In this document: one piece after another, positions 11,759 to 23,859 of the stretch | Numbering within the stretch: position 1 is the first letter of the stretch | Layout of the letters: each line of letters starts with the position of its first letter | Assembly (NCBI RefSeq): GCF_051020765.1 | Contig: NW_027469576.1 | Span: 1-64,000 of the forward strand | Source: Lasioglossum baleicum | Taxonomy: Eukaryota > Arthropoda > Insecta > Hymenoptera > Halictidae | Length of the DNA: 64,000 nt | Direction of reading: 5' to 3' | The notes under the pieces: model-generated | Databases searched by the model: none | What the model was told of the DNA's origin: nothing | Seen by the model: the letters and a program-made list of their open reading frames with translations, nothing else | Position numbers and translations under genes: made by a program

Positions 11759-13114
11759 ATATTCGCATGCCAATGCACTGAGCTATCACGCGGAACAGCG
11801 ATCCCGCACAGAAATACACATCTGAAACGAAGAATCGTCGAATCTGACATGAGGTCAAATAAATCGTGACCGTGCTCGCCGAATCGGAGTTTCTGTGCCA
11901 ATTTAGTATATTTGCATGCAAATGAACTGATCTAGCACGCGGAACAGCGATCCCGCACAGAAATAGACTTGTGAAACGGAGAATCGTAGAATCTGATGTA
12001 ATATTGAATAAATCGTGTCCGTGCTTGCCGAATCGGAGTTTCTGTGCTAATTTCGCATATTCGCTTGCAAATGCACTGAGCTATCACGCGGAACAGCCAT
12101 CCCGCACAGAAATAGACCTGTGAAACGAAGAATCGTAGAATCTGATGTAATATTGAATAAATCGTGATCGTGCTTGCCGAATCGGAGTTTCTGTGTCAAT
12201 TTCGTATATTTGCATGCAAATGCACTGATCTAGCAGGCGAAACAGCGATTCCGCACTGAAATACACTTCTGAAACGAAGAATCGTCGAATCTGACATAAG
12301 GTCGAATAAATCGTGACCGTGCTTGCCGAATCGGAGTTTCTGTGCCAATTTCGCATATTCGCTTGCAAATGCACTGAGCTATCACGCGGAACAGCGATCC
12401 CGCACAGAAATAGACTTGTGAAACGGAGAATCGTAGAATCTGATGTAATATTGAATAAATCGTGTCCGTGCTTGCCGAATCGGAGTTTCTGTGCCAATTT
12501 CGCATATTTGCAAGCAAATGAACTGATTTAGCACGCGAAAGAGCGATCCCGCACAGAAATAGACTTGTGAAACGATGAATCGTAGAATCTGATGTAATAT
12601 TGAATAAATCGTGTCCGTGCATGCCGAATCGGAATTTCTGTGCCAATTTCGCATATTCGCATGCAAATGCACTGATCTAGCACGCGAAACAGCGATTCCG
12701 CACTGAAATTCACTTGTGAAACCACAAATCGTCGAATCTGACATAAACTTGAATAAATCGTGATCGTGCTTGCCGAATCGGAGTTTCTGTGCCAATTTCG
12801 CATATTCGCATGCCAATGCACTGAGCTATCACGCGGAACAGCGATCCCGCACAGAAATACACTTCTGAAACGAAGAATCGTCGAATCTGACATGAGGTCA
12901 AATAAATCGTGACCGTGCTCGCCGAATCGGAGTTTCTGTGTCAATTTCGCATATTTGCAAGCAAATGAACTGATTTAGCACGCGAAAGAGCGATCCCGCT
13001 CAGAAATAGACTTGTGAAACGATGAATCGTAGAATCTGATGTAATATTGAATAAATCGTGTCCGTGCATGCCGAATCGGAGTTTCTGTGCTAATTTCGCA
13101 TATTCGCTTGCAAA

Positions 13115-15310
13115 TGCACTGAGCTATCACGCGGAACAGCCATCCCGCACAGAAATAAACCTGTGAAACGAAGAATCGTAGAATCTGATATAATATTGAA
13201 TAAATCATGATCGTGCTTGCCGAATCGGAGTTTCTGTGTCAATTACGTATATTTGCATGCAAATGCACTGATCGAGCACGCGAAACAGCGATTCCGCACT
13301 GAAATTCACTTGTGAAACGACGAATCGTCGAATCTGACATAAACTTGAATCAATCGTGTCCGTGCTTGTTGAATCGGTGTTTCTGTGCCAATTTCGCATA
13401 TTTGCAAGCAAATGAACTGATTTAGCACGCGGAACAGCGATCCCGCACAGAAATAGACTTGTGAAACGGAGAATCGTAGAATCTGATGTAATATTGAATA
13501 AATCGTGTCCGTGGCTGCCGAATCGGAGTTTCTGTGCCAATTTCGCATATTTGCAAGCAAATGAACTGATTTAGCACGCGAAAGAGCGATCCCGCACAGA
13601 AATAGACTTGTGAAACGAAGAATCGTAGAATCTGATGTAATATTGAATAAATCGTGATCGTGCTTGCCGAATCGGAGTTTCTGTGTCAATTTCGTATATT
13701 TGCATGCAAATGCACTGATCGAGCACGCGAAACAGCGATTCCGCACTGAAATTCACTTGTGAAACGACGAATCGTCGAATCTGACATAAACTTGAATCAA
13801 TCGTGTCCGTGCTTGTTGAATCGGTGTTTCTGTGCCAATTTCGCATATTTGCAAGCAAATGAACTGATTTAGCACGCGGAACAGCGATCCCGCACAGAAA
13901 TAGACTTGTGAAACGGAGAATCGTAGAATCTGATGTAATATTGAATAAATCGTGTCCGTGCATGCCGAATCGGAGTTTCTGTGCTAATTTCGCATATTCG
14001 CTTGCAAATGCACTGAGCTATCACGCGGAACAGCCATCCCGCACAGAAATACACCTGTGAAACGAAGAATCGTAGAATCTGATGTAATATTGAATAAATC
14101 GTGTCCGTGCTTGTTGAATCGGTGTTTCTGTGCCAATTTCGCATATTTGCAAGCAAATGAACTGATTTAGCACGCGGAACAGCGATCCCGCACAGAAATA
14201 GACTTGTGAAACGGAGAATCGTAGAATCTGATGTAATATTGAATAAATCGTGTCCGTGCCTGCCGAATCGGAGTTTCTGTGCCAATTTCGCATATTTGCA
14301 AGCAAATGAACTGATTTAGCACGCGGAACAGCGATCCCGCACAGAAATAGACTTGTGAAACGGAGAATCGTAGAATCTGATGTAATATTGAATAAATCGT
14401 GTCTGTGCCTGCCGAATCGGAGTTTCTGTGCCAATTTCGCATATTTGCAAGCAAATGAACTGATTTAGCACGCGAAAGAGCGATCCCGCACAGAAATAGA
14501 CTTGTGAAACGAAGAATCGTAGAATCTGATGTAATATTGAATAAATCGTGTCCGTGCATGCCGAATCGGAGTTTCTGTGCTAATTTCGCATATTCGCTTG
14601 CAAATGCACTGAGCTATCACGCGGAACAGCCATCCCGCACAGAAATAGACCTGTGAAACGAAGAATCGTAGAATCTGATGTAGTATTGAATAAATCGTGA
14701 TCGTGCTTGCCGAATCGGAGTTTCTGTGTCAATTTCGTATATTTGCATGCAAATGCACTGATCTAGCACGCGAAACAGCGATTCCGCACTGAAATACACT
14801 TCTGAAACGAAGAATCGTCGAATCTGACATAAGGTCGAATAAATCGTGACCGTTCTTGCCGAATCGGAGTTTCTGTCCCAATTTCGCATATTCGCATGCA
14901 AATGGACTGAGCTATCACGCGGAACAGCGATCCCGCACAGAAATAGACTTGTGAAACGGAGAATCGTAGAATCCGAGGTAATATTGAATAAATCGTGTCC
15001 GTGCTTGCCGAATCGGTGTTTCTGTGCCAATTTCGCATATTTGCAAGCAAATGAACTGATTTAGCACGCGAAAGAGCGATCCCGCACAGAAATAGACTTG
15101 TGAAACGAAGAATCGTAGAATCTGATGTAATATTGAATAAATCGTGTCCGTGCATGCCGAATCGGAGTTTCTGTGCCAATTTCGCATATTTGCAAGCAAA
15201 TGAACTGATTTAGCACGCGAAAGAGCGATCCCGCACAGAAATAGACTTGTGAAACGAAGAATCGTAGAATCTGATGTAATATTGAATAAATCGTGATCGT
15301 GCTCGCCGAA
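13115..15310. repeat. 44-monomer block, copy C (partial)
   Basis: Third start of the block. It follows copy B at +6554 until about 13.52 kb, then at +7001, a shift of exactly three monomers. Private variants shared with copy B include gaatccgaggtaatattg (7970 and 14971) and gttcttgccg (7852 and 14853). The match fades near 15.31 kb, where this copy continues with tgtgtcaatttcg and copy B with tgtgccaatttcg. Confidence 0.82.
13520..13980. repeat. Three-monomer (447 bp) insertion in copy C
   Basis: Compared with copy B, three additional monomers lie between the gtggctgccg mark (13511) and the ccatcccgc monomer at 14009. They are family I (13562), family IV (13711) and family I (13860). The first added border reads tttgcaagcaaa where copies A and B have attcgcttgcaaa, and the 13860 monomer regains the attcgcttgc ending. 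This pattern is expected from a crossover misaligned by three units. Limits are accurate to about 30 bases. Confidence 0.75.
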
Positions 15311-15436
15311 TCGGAGTTTCTGTGTCAATTTCGTATATTTGCATGCAAATGCACTGATCGAGCACGCGAAACAGCGATTCCGCACTGAAATTCACTTGTG
15401 AAACGACGAATCATCGAATCTGACATAAACTTGAAT
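14096..15436. repeat. 9-monomer HOR (1341 bp), copy 1
   Basis: Nine monomers whose first 4.5 are repeated 1341 bp later. Shared marks are gtgtctgtgcctgcc (14400 and 15741) and gatgtagtattg (14677 and 16018). The start is set by the change from aataaatcg to aatcaatcg just upstream of the shared gtccgtgcttgttg. Confidence 0.78.
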
Positions 15437-16108
15437 CAATCGTGTCCGTGCTTGTTGAATCGGTGTTTCTGTGCCAATTTCGCATATTTGCAAGCAAATG
15501 AACTGATTTAGCACGCGGAACAGCGATCCCGCACAGAAATAGACTTGTGAAACGGAGAATCGTAGAATCTGATGTAATATTGAATAAATCGTGTCCGTGC
15601 CTGCCGAATCGGAGTTTCTGTGCCAATTTCGCATATTTGCAAGCAAATGAACTGATTTAGCACGCGGAACAGCGATCCCGCACAGAAATAGACTTGTGAA
15701 ACGGAGAATCGTAGAATCTGATGTAATATTGAATAAATCGTGTCTGTGCCTGCCGAATCGGAGTTTCTGTGCCAATTTCGCATATTTGCAAGCAAATGAA
15801 CTGATTTAGCACGCGAAAGAGCGATCCCGCACAGAAATAGACTTGTGAAACGAAGAATCGTAGAATCTGATGTAATATTGAATAAATCGTGTCCGTGCAT
15901 GCCGAATCGGAGTTTCTGTGCTAATTTCGCATATTCGCTTGCAAATGCACTGAGCTATCACGCGGAACAGCCATCCCGCACAGAAATAGACCTGTGAAAC
16001 GAAGAATCGTAGAATCTGATGTAGTATTGAATAAATCGTGATCGTGCTTGCCGAATCGGAGTTTCTGTGTCAATTTCGTATATTTGCATGCAAATGCACT
16101 GATCGAGC
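15437..16108. repeat. 9-monomer HOR, copy 2 (partial)
   Basis: Repeats 14096-14767. The match ends at the border tgcactgatcgagc (here) against tgcactgatctagc (copy 1). Downstream, 16.1-17.2 kb holds family I and IV monomers like those at 13.7-14.0 kb, with private changes gttgaaccgg (16200) and ggagaatagtag (about 16301 and 16746). Confidence 0.75.
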
Positions 16109-17510
16109 ACGCGAAACAGCGATTCCGCACTGAAATTCACTTGTGAAACGACGAATCGTCGAATCTGACATAAACTTGAATCAATCGTGTCCGTGCTTGT
16201 TGAACCGGTGTTTCTGTGCCAATTTCGCATATTTGCAAGCAAATGAACTGATTTAGCACGCGGAACAGCGATCCCGCACAGAAATAGACTTGTGAAACGG
16301 AGAATAGTAGAATCTGATGTAATATTGAATAAATCGTGTCCGTGCCTGCCGAATCGGAGTTTCTGTGCCAATTTCGCATATTTGCAAGCAAATGAACTGA
16401 TTTAGCACGCGAAAGAGCGATCCCGCACAGAAATAGACTTGTGAAACGAAGAATCGTAGAATCTGATGTAATATTGAATAAATCGTGATCGTGCTTGCCG
16501 AAACGGAGTTTCTGTGTCAATTTCGTATATTTGCATGCAAATGCACTGATCGAGCACGCGAAATAGCGATTCCGCACTGAAATTCACTTGTGAAACGACG
16601 AATCGTCGAATCTGACATAAACTTGAATCAATCGTGTCCGTGCTTGTTGAATCGGTGTTTCTGTGCCAATTTCGCATATTTGCATGCAAATGAACTGATC
16701 TAGCACGCGGAACAGCGATCCCGCACAGAAATAGACTTGTGAAACGGAGAATAGTAGAATCTGATGTAATATTGAATAAATCGTGTCCGTGCTTGCCGAA
16801 TCGGAGTTTCTGTGCCAATTTCGCATATTTGCAAGCAAATGAACTGATTTAGCACGCGAAAGAGCGATCCCGCACAGAAATAGACTTGTGAAACGATGAA
16901 TCGTAGAATCTGATGTAATATTGAATAAATCGTGTCCGCGCATGCCGAATCGGAATTCCTGTGCTAATTTCGCATATTCGCTTGCAAATGCACTGAGCTA
17001 TCACGCGGAACAGCCATCCCGCACAGAAATAGACCTGTGAAACGAAGAATCGTAGAATCTGATGTAATATTGAATAAATCGTGATCGTGCTTGCCGAATC
17101 GGATTTTCTGTGTCAATTTCGTATATTTGCATGCAAATGCACTGATCTAGCACGCGAAACAGCGATTCCGCACTGAAATTCACATGTGAAACGACGAATC
17201 GTCGAATCTGACATAAACTTGAATCAATTGTGTCCGTGCTTGTTGAATCGGTGTTTCTGTGCCAATTTCGCATATTTGCATGCAAATGAAATGATCTAGC
17301 ACGCGAAACAGCGATTCCGCCCTGAAATACACTTCTGAAACGAAGAACCGTCGAATCTGACATAAGGTCGAGTAAATCGTGATCGTGCTTGCCGAATCGG
17401 AGTTTCTGTGCCAATTTCGCATATTCTCATGCAAATGCACTGAGCTATCACGTGGAACAGCGGTCCCGCACAGAAATACACTTCTGAAACGAAGAATCGT
17501 CGAATCTGAC

Positions 17511-17519
17511 ATAAGTCGA
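17511..17519. other. Single-base loss, gg to g
   Basis: Reads cataagtcgaataaat against cataaggtcgaataaat. Lies in the divergent island. Confidence 0.82.
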
Positions 17520-17804
17520 ATAAATCGTGACCGCGCTTGGCGCATCAGAGTTTCTGTGCCAATTTCTCATATCTGCATGCAAATGAACTGATCTAGCACG
17601 CGAAACAGCGATGCCGCACTGAAATACACTTCTGAAACGAAGAATCGTCTAATCTGACATGAGGTCGAATAAATCGTCACCGTGCTTGCCGAATCGGAGT
17701 TTCTGTGGCAATTTCGCATATCTGCATGCAAATGAACTGGTCTAGCACGCGAAACAGCGATTCCGCCCTGAAATACACTTCTGAAACGAAAAACAGTCGA
17801 ATCT

Positions 17805-19145
17805 GACATAAGGTCGAATAAATCGTCACCGTGCATGCCGAATCGGAGTTTCTGTGCCTTTTTCGCATATCTGCATGCAAATGAACTGATCTAGCACGCG
17901 AAACAGCGATACCGCACTGAAATACACTTCTGAAACGAAGAATCGTAGAATCTGATGTAATATTGAATAAATCGTGATCGTGCTTGCCGAATTGGAGTTT
18001 CTATGTCAATTTCGCATATTCGCATGCAAATGAACTGATTTAGCACGCGAAACAACGATCCCGCACAGCACTAGACTTGTGAAACAATGAACCGTAGAAT
18101 CTGATGTAATATCGAATAAATCGTCTCCGTGCATGCCGAATCGGAGTTTCTGTCCCAATTTCGTACATTTGCATGCAAATGCACTGAGCTATCACGCGGA
18201 ACAGCGATCCCGCACAGAAATAGACTTGTGAAACGGAGAATCGTAGAATCTGATGTAATATTGAATAAATCGTGTCCGTGCTTGCCGAATCGGACTTTCT
18301 GTGCCAATTTCGCATATTTGCAAGCAAATGAACTGATTTAGCAAGCGAAAGACCGATCCCGCACAGAAATAGACTTGTGAAACGATGAATCGTAGAATCT
18401 GATGTAATATTGAATAAATCGTGTCCGTGCATGCCGAATCGGAATTTCTGTGCCAATTTCGCATATTCGCATGCAAATGCACTGATCTAGCACGCGAAAC
18501 AGCGATTCCGCACTGAAATTCACTTGTGAAACCACAAATCGTCGAATCTGACATAAACTTGAATCAATCGTGTCCGTGCTTGTCGAATCGGTGTTTCTGT
18601 GCCGATTTCGCATATTTGCATGCAAATGAACTGATCTAGCACGCGAAACAGCGATTCCGCCCTGAAATACACTTCTGAAACGAAAAACCGTCGAATCTGA
18701 CATAAGGTCGAATAAATCGTGTCCGTGCTTGTTGAATCGGTGTTTCTGTGCCACTTTCGCATATTTGCATGCAAATGAACTGATCTAGCACACGAAACAG
18801 CGATCCCGCACAGAAATACACTTCTGAAACGAAGAATCGTCGAATCTGACATAAGCCCGAATAAATCGTGATCGTGCTTGCCGAATCGGAGTTTCTGTGC
18901 CAATTTCGTATATTTGCATGCAAATGAACTGATCTAGCACGTGGAACAGCGATCCTGCACAGAAATACACTTCTGAAACGAAGAACCGTCGAATCTGACA
19001 TAAGGTCGAATAAATCGTGACCGTGCTCGCCGAATCGGAATTTCTGTGCCAATTTCGTATATTTGCATGCAAATGCACTGATCTAGCACGTGGAACAGCG
19101 ATCCTGCACAGAAATACACTTCTGAAACGAAGAATCGTCGAATCT
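17805..19145. repeat. 9-monomer HOR in the divergent island, copy 1
   Basis: This 1341-bp segment is repeated directly downstream; homology begins in the shared aatcgtcaccgtgc. Private marks cgcacagcactag, gaaacaatgaaccg, gtaatatcgaataaatcgtc and tgcctttttcgc recur exactly 1341 bp apart. Small differences exist, for example tctatgtcaat (18001) against tctatatcaat (19342) and ggactttctg (18293) against ggacttgctg (19634). Confidence 0.85.
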
Positions 19146-20020
19146 GACATAAGGTCGAATAAATCGTCACCGTGCTTGCCGAATCGGAGTTTCTGTGCCT
19201 TTTTCGCATATCTGCATGCAAATGAACTGATCTAGCACGCGAAACAGCGATACCGCACTGAAATACACTTCTGAAACGAAGAATCGTAGAATCTGATGTA
19301 ATATTGAATAAATCGTGATCGTGCTTGCCGAATTGGAGTTTCTATATCAATTTCGCATATTCGCATGCAAATGAACTGATTTAGCACGCGAAACAACGAT
19401 CCCGCACAGCACTAGACTTGTGAAACAATGAACCGTAGAATCTGATGTAATATCGAATAAATCGTCTCCGTGCATGCCGAATCGGAGTTTCTGTCCCAAT
19501 TTCGTACATTTGCATGCAAATGCACTGAGCTATCACGCGGAACAGCGATCCCGCACAGAAATAGACTTGTGAAACGGAGAATCGTAGAATCTGATGTAAT
19601 ATTGAATAAATCGTGTCCGTGCTTGCCGAATCGGACTTGCTGTGCCAATTTCGCATATTTGCAAGCAAATGAACTGATTTAGCACGCGAAAGAGCGATCC
19701 CGCACAGAAATAGACTTGTGAAACGATGAATCGTAGAATCTGATGTAATATTGAATAAATCGTGTCCGTGCATGCCGAATCGGAATTTCTGTGCCAATTT
19801 CGCATATTCGCATGCAAATGCACTGATCTAGCACGCGAAACAGCGATTCCGCACTGAAATTCACTTGTGAAACCACAAATCGTCGAATCTGACATAAACT
19901 TGAATCAATCGTGTCCGTGCTTGTCGAATCGGTGTTTCTGTGCCGATTTCGCATATTTGCATGCAAATGAACTGATCTAGCACGCGAAACAGCGATTCCG
20001 CCCTGAAATACACTTCTGAA
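19146..20020. repeat. 9-monomer HOR in the divergent island, copy 2 (partial)
   Basis: Follows copy 1 for about 5.9 monomers and stops near 20.02 kb inside a family VII monomer. Copy 1 continues gaaaaaccgtcg (18681); this copy switches to gaagaatcgtcg with cataagcccg. The junction monomer is thus a family VII/III hybrid and marks the edge of the right-hand homogeneous domain. Confidence 0.8.
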
Positions 20021-20116
20021 ACGAAGAATCGTCGAATCTGACATAAGCCCGAATAAATCGTGATCGTGCTTGCCGAATCGGAGTTTCTGTGCCAATTTCG
20101 CATATTCGCATGCCAA

Positions 20117-20265
20117 TGCACTGAGCTATCACGCGGAACAGCGATCCCGCACAGAAATACACTTCTGAAACGAAGAATCGTCGAATCTGACATAAGCCCG
20201 AATAAATCGTGATCGTGCTTGCCGAATCGGAGTTTCTGTGCCAATTTCGCATATTCGCATGCCAA
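20117..20265. repeat. Reference monomer, family III
   Basis: One complete 149-bp unit chosen as reference, from tgcactgagc to gcatgccaa. Hand count: A 44, C 39, G 32, T 34, so 47.7% G+C, with 14 CpG against about 8.4 expected. Diagnostic variants are the start gagctatcacgcgg, the block gatcccgcacag followed by acacttctg, and the central segment cataagcccgaataaatc, then gatcgtgcttgcc. This family occurs in short homogeneous runs (for example 26971-27268 and around 47.8-48.1 kb) and is common between 20 and 54 kb. Its end, gcatgccaat, carries a c that breaks the palindrome present in other families. Confidence 0.9.
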
Positions 20266-23200
20266 TGCACTGAGCTATCACGCGGAACAGCGATCCCGCA
20301 CAGAAATACACTTCTGAAACGAAGAATCGTCGAATCTGACATGAGGTCAAATAAATCGTGACCGTGCTCGCCGAATCGCAGTTTCTGTGCCAATTTAGTA
20401 TATTTGCATGCAAATGAACTGATCTAGCACGCGAAACAGCGATACCGCACTGAAATACACTTCTGAAACGAAGAATCGTCGAATCTGACATAAGGTCGAA
20501 TAAATCGTGTCCGTGCTTGCCGAATCGGAGTTTCTGTGCCAATTTCGCATATTTGCAAGCAAATGAACTGATTTAGCACGCGAAAGAGCGATCCCGCACA
20601 GAAATAGACTTGTGAAACGATGAATCGTAGAATCTGATGTAATATTGAATAAATCGTGTCCGTGCATGCCGAATCGGAGTTTCTGTGCTAATTTCGGATA
20701 TTCGCTTGCAAATGCACTGAGCTATCACGCGGAACAGCCATCCCGCACAGAAATAGACCTGTGAAACGAAGAATCGTAGAATCTGATGTAATATTGAATA
20801 AATCGTGATCGTGCTTGCCGAATCGGAGTTTCTGTGTCAATTTCGTATATTTGCATGCAAATGCACTGATCTAGCACGCGAAACAGCGATTCCGCACTGA
20901 AATACTCTTCTGAAACGAAGAATCGTCGAATCTGACATAAGGTCGAATAAATCGTGACCGTGCTTGCCGAATCGGAGTTTCTGTGCCAATTTCGCATATT
21001 CGCTTGCAAATGCACTGAGCTATCACGCGGAACAGCGATTCCGCACTGAAATACTCTTCTGAAACGAAGAATCGTCGAATCTGACATAAGGTCGAATAAA
21101 TCGTGACCGTGCTTGCCGAATCGGAGTTTCTGTGCCAATTTCGCATATTCGCTTGCAAATGCACTGAGCTATCACGCGGAACAGCGATCCCGCACAGAAA
21201 TAGACTTGTGAAACGGAGAATCGTAGAATCTGATGTAATATTGAATAAATCGTGTCCGTGCTTGCCGAATCGGAGTTTCTGTGAAAATTTCGCATATTTG
21301 CAAGCACATGAACTGATTTAGCACGCGAAAGAGCGATCCCGCACAGAAATAGACTTGTGAAACGATGAATCGTAGAATCTGGTGTAATATTGAATAAATC
21401 GTGTCCGTGCATGCCGAATCGGAGTTTCTGTGCTAATTTCGCATATTCGCTTGCAAATGCACTGTGCTATCACGCGGAACAGCCATCCCGCACAGAAATA
21501 GACCTGTGAAACGAAGAATCGTAGAATCTGATGTAATATTGAATAAATCGTGATCGTGCTTGCCGAATCGGAGTTTCTGTGTCAATTTCGTATATTTGCA
21601 TGCAAATGCACTGATCTAGCACGCGAAAGAGCGATTCCGCACTGAAACACACTTCTGAAACGAAGAATCGTCGAATCTGACATAAGGTCGAATAAATCGT
21701 GACCGTGCTTGCCAAATCGGAGTTTCTGAGCCAATTTCGCATATTCGCATGCAAATGCACTGAGCTATCACGCGGAACAGCGATCCCGCACAGAAATAGA
21801 CTTGTGAAACGGAGAATCGTAGAATCTGATGTAATATTGAATAAATCGTGTCCGTGCTTGCCGAATCGGAGTTTCTGTGCCAATTTCGCATATTTGCAAG
21901 CAAATGAACTGATTTAGCACGCGAAAGAGCGATCCCGCACAGAAATAGACTTGTGAAACGATGAATCGTAGAATCTGATGTAATATTGAATAAATGGTGT
22001 CCGTGCATGCCGAATCGGAGTTTCTGTGCTAATTTCGCATATTCGCTTGCAAATGCACTGAGCTATCACGCGAAACAGCGATTCCGCACTGAAATTCACT
22101 TGTGAAACGACGAATCGTCGAATCTGACAAAAACTTGAATCAATCGTGTCCGTGCTTGTTGAATCGGTGTTTCTGTGCCAATTTAGCATATTTGCAAGCA
22201 AATGAACTGATTTAGCACGCGAAAGAGCGATCCCGCACAGAAATAGACTTGTGAAACGAAGAATCGTAGAATCTGATGTAATATTGAATAAATCGTGACC
22301 GTGCTCGCCGAATCGGAGTTTCTGTGTCAATTTCGCATATTTGCATGCAAATGCACTGAGCTATCACCCGGAACAGCGATCCCGCACAGAAATACATTTC
22401 TGAAACGAAGAATCGTCGAATCTGACATAAGCCCGAATAAATCGTGATCGTGCTTGCTGAATCGGAGTTTCTGTGCCAATTTCGCATATTCGCATGCAAA
22501 TGTACTGATATAGCACGCGAAACAGTGATTCCGCACAGAAAATCACTTGTGAAACGAAGAATCGTAAAATCTGATATAAACTTGAATCAATCGTGTGCGA
22601 GCTTATTGAATCGGAGTTTCTGTGCCAATTTCGTATATTTGCATGCAAATGAACTGATCTAGCACGCGAAACAGCGATACCGCACTGAAATACACTTCTG
22701 AAACGAAGAATCGTCGAATCTGACATAAGGTCGAATAAATCGTGTCCGTGCTTGCCGAATCGGAGTTTCTGTGCCAATTTCGCATATTTGCAAGCAAATG
22801 AACTGATTTAGCACGCGAAAGAGCGATCCCGCACAGAAATAGACTTGTGAAACGATGAATCGTAGAATCTGATGTAATATTGAATAAATCGTGTCCGTGC
22901 CTGCCGAATCGGAATTTCTGTGCCAATTTCGCATATTCGCATGCAAATGCACTGATCTAGCACGCGAAACAGCGATTCCGCACTGAAATTCTCTTGTGAA
23001 ACCACAAATCGTCGAATCTGACATAAACTTGAATCAATCGTGTCCGTGCTTGTCGAATCGGTGTTTCTGTGCCGATTTCGCATATTTGCATGCAAATGAA
23101 CTGATCTAGCACGCAAAACAGCGATTCTGCCCTGAAATACACTTCTGAAACGAAAAACCGTCGAATCTGACATAAGGTCGAATAAATCGTGTCCGTGCTT

Positions 23201-23859
23201 GTTGAATCGGTGTTTCTGTGCCACTTTCGCATATTTGCATGCAAATGAACTGATCTAGCACACGAAACAGCGATCCCGCACAGAAATACACTTCTGAAAC
23301 GAAGAATCGTCGAATCTGACATAAGCCCGAATAAATCGTGATCGTGCTTGCCGAATCGGAGTTTCTGTGCCAATTTCGCATATTCGCATGCCAATGCACT
23401 GAGCTATCACGCGGAACAGCGATCCCGCACAGAAATACACTTCTGAAACGAAGAATCGTCGAATCTGACATGAGGTCAAATAAATCGTGACCGTGCTCGC
23501 CGAATCGGAGTTTCTGTGCCAATTTCGTATATTTGCATGCAAATGCACTGATATAGCACGCGAAACAGTGATTCCGCACAGAAAATCACTTGTGAAACGA
23601 AGAATCGTAAAATCTGACATAAACTTGAATCAATCGTGTGCGTGCTTATTGAATCGGAGTTTCTGTGCCAATTTCGCATATTTGCATGCAAATGAACTGT
23701 TCTAGCACGTGGAACAGCGATCCTGCACAGAAATACACTTCTGAAACGAAGAACCGTCGAATCTGACATAAGGTCGAATAAATCGTGACCGTGCTCGCCG
23801 AATCGGAGTTTCTGTGTCAATTTCGCATATTTGCATGCAAATGCACTGAGCTATCACCC
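20135..23859. repeat. 25-monomer HOR (3725 bp), copy 1
   Basis: Aligned with the following copy at +3725 up to about 20.9 kb and at +3576 (24 monomers) after the local one-monomer duplication. Shared marks include tttagtatatttgc with gataccgc, tttcggatattcgc, gcacatgaac (21309 and 24885), ctgtgctatcacg, aataaatggtgtcc, and gagctatcacccgg with aaatacatttc. It contains one of each of families II, IV, V and VII and several of family I. Confidence 0.85.
20895..21192. repeat. Single-monomer tandem duplication
   Basis: Two successive monomers carry the same rare variant gaaatactcttctg (20899 and 21048) and the same cataaggtcg and attcgcttgc blocks. The equivalent position near 24.6 kb has only one. 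This changes the offset between the two 24/25-monomer HOR copies from 25 to 24 monomers, the smallest duplication event visible in the window. Confidence 0.85.

Larger units (their letters stand above)
6561..13114. repeat. 44-monomer block, copy B (6554 bp)
   Basis: Second copy of the block at 5-6560, two bases shorter because of single-base losses near 10994 and 11754. It lacks the 16-monomer tandem pair; the stretch about 8.03-9.8 kb instead carries monomers typical of the right part of the window, such as tgtgaaaatttcgc with gcacatgaac at 9541 and aaatactc at about 9.28 kb. The right end (11.2-13.1 kb) matches copy A closely, including aatcggaatttctg and gaaaccacaaatcg. Confidence 0.85.
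17240..19680. repeat. Divergent satellite island
   Basis: Still 149-bp monomers, but with many variants not seen elsewhere: cttggcgcatcagag (17536), tttctcatatctg (17563), gtctaatctg (17647), tgtggcaatttc (17704), actggtctag (17737), tgcctttttcgc (17856 and 19197), cgcacagcactagac (18062 and 19403) and gtaatatcgaat (18107 and 19448). It lies between two more homogeneous domains. Lower homogenisation suggests an older layer of the array, or one shielded from exchange; this is inference. One of the five single-base losses (near 17515) falls here. Confidence 0.8.

Noticed and set aside
20180..20225. CENP-B-box-like site on the minus strand at cataagcccgaataaatcg
   Set aside because: It matches 7 of 9 core positions (cg, a and cggg present, the leading tt absent) and only in family III. 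By my estimate about 0.4 such matches are expected by chance per monomer on both strands, so it is not significant.
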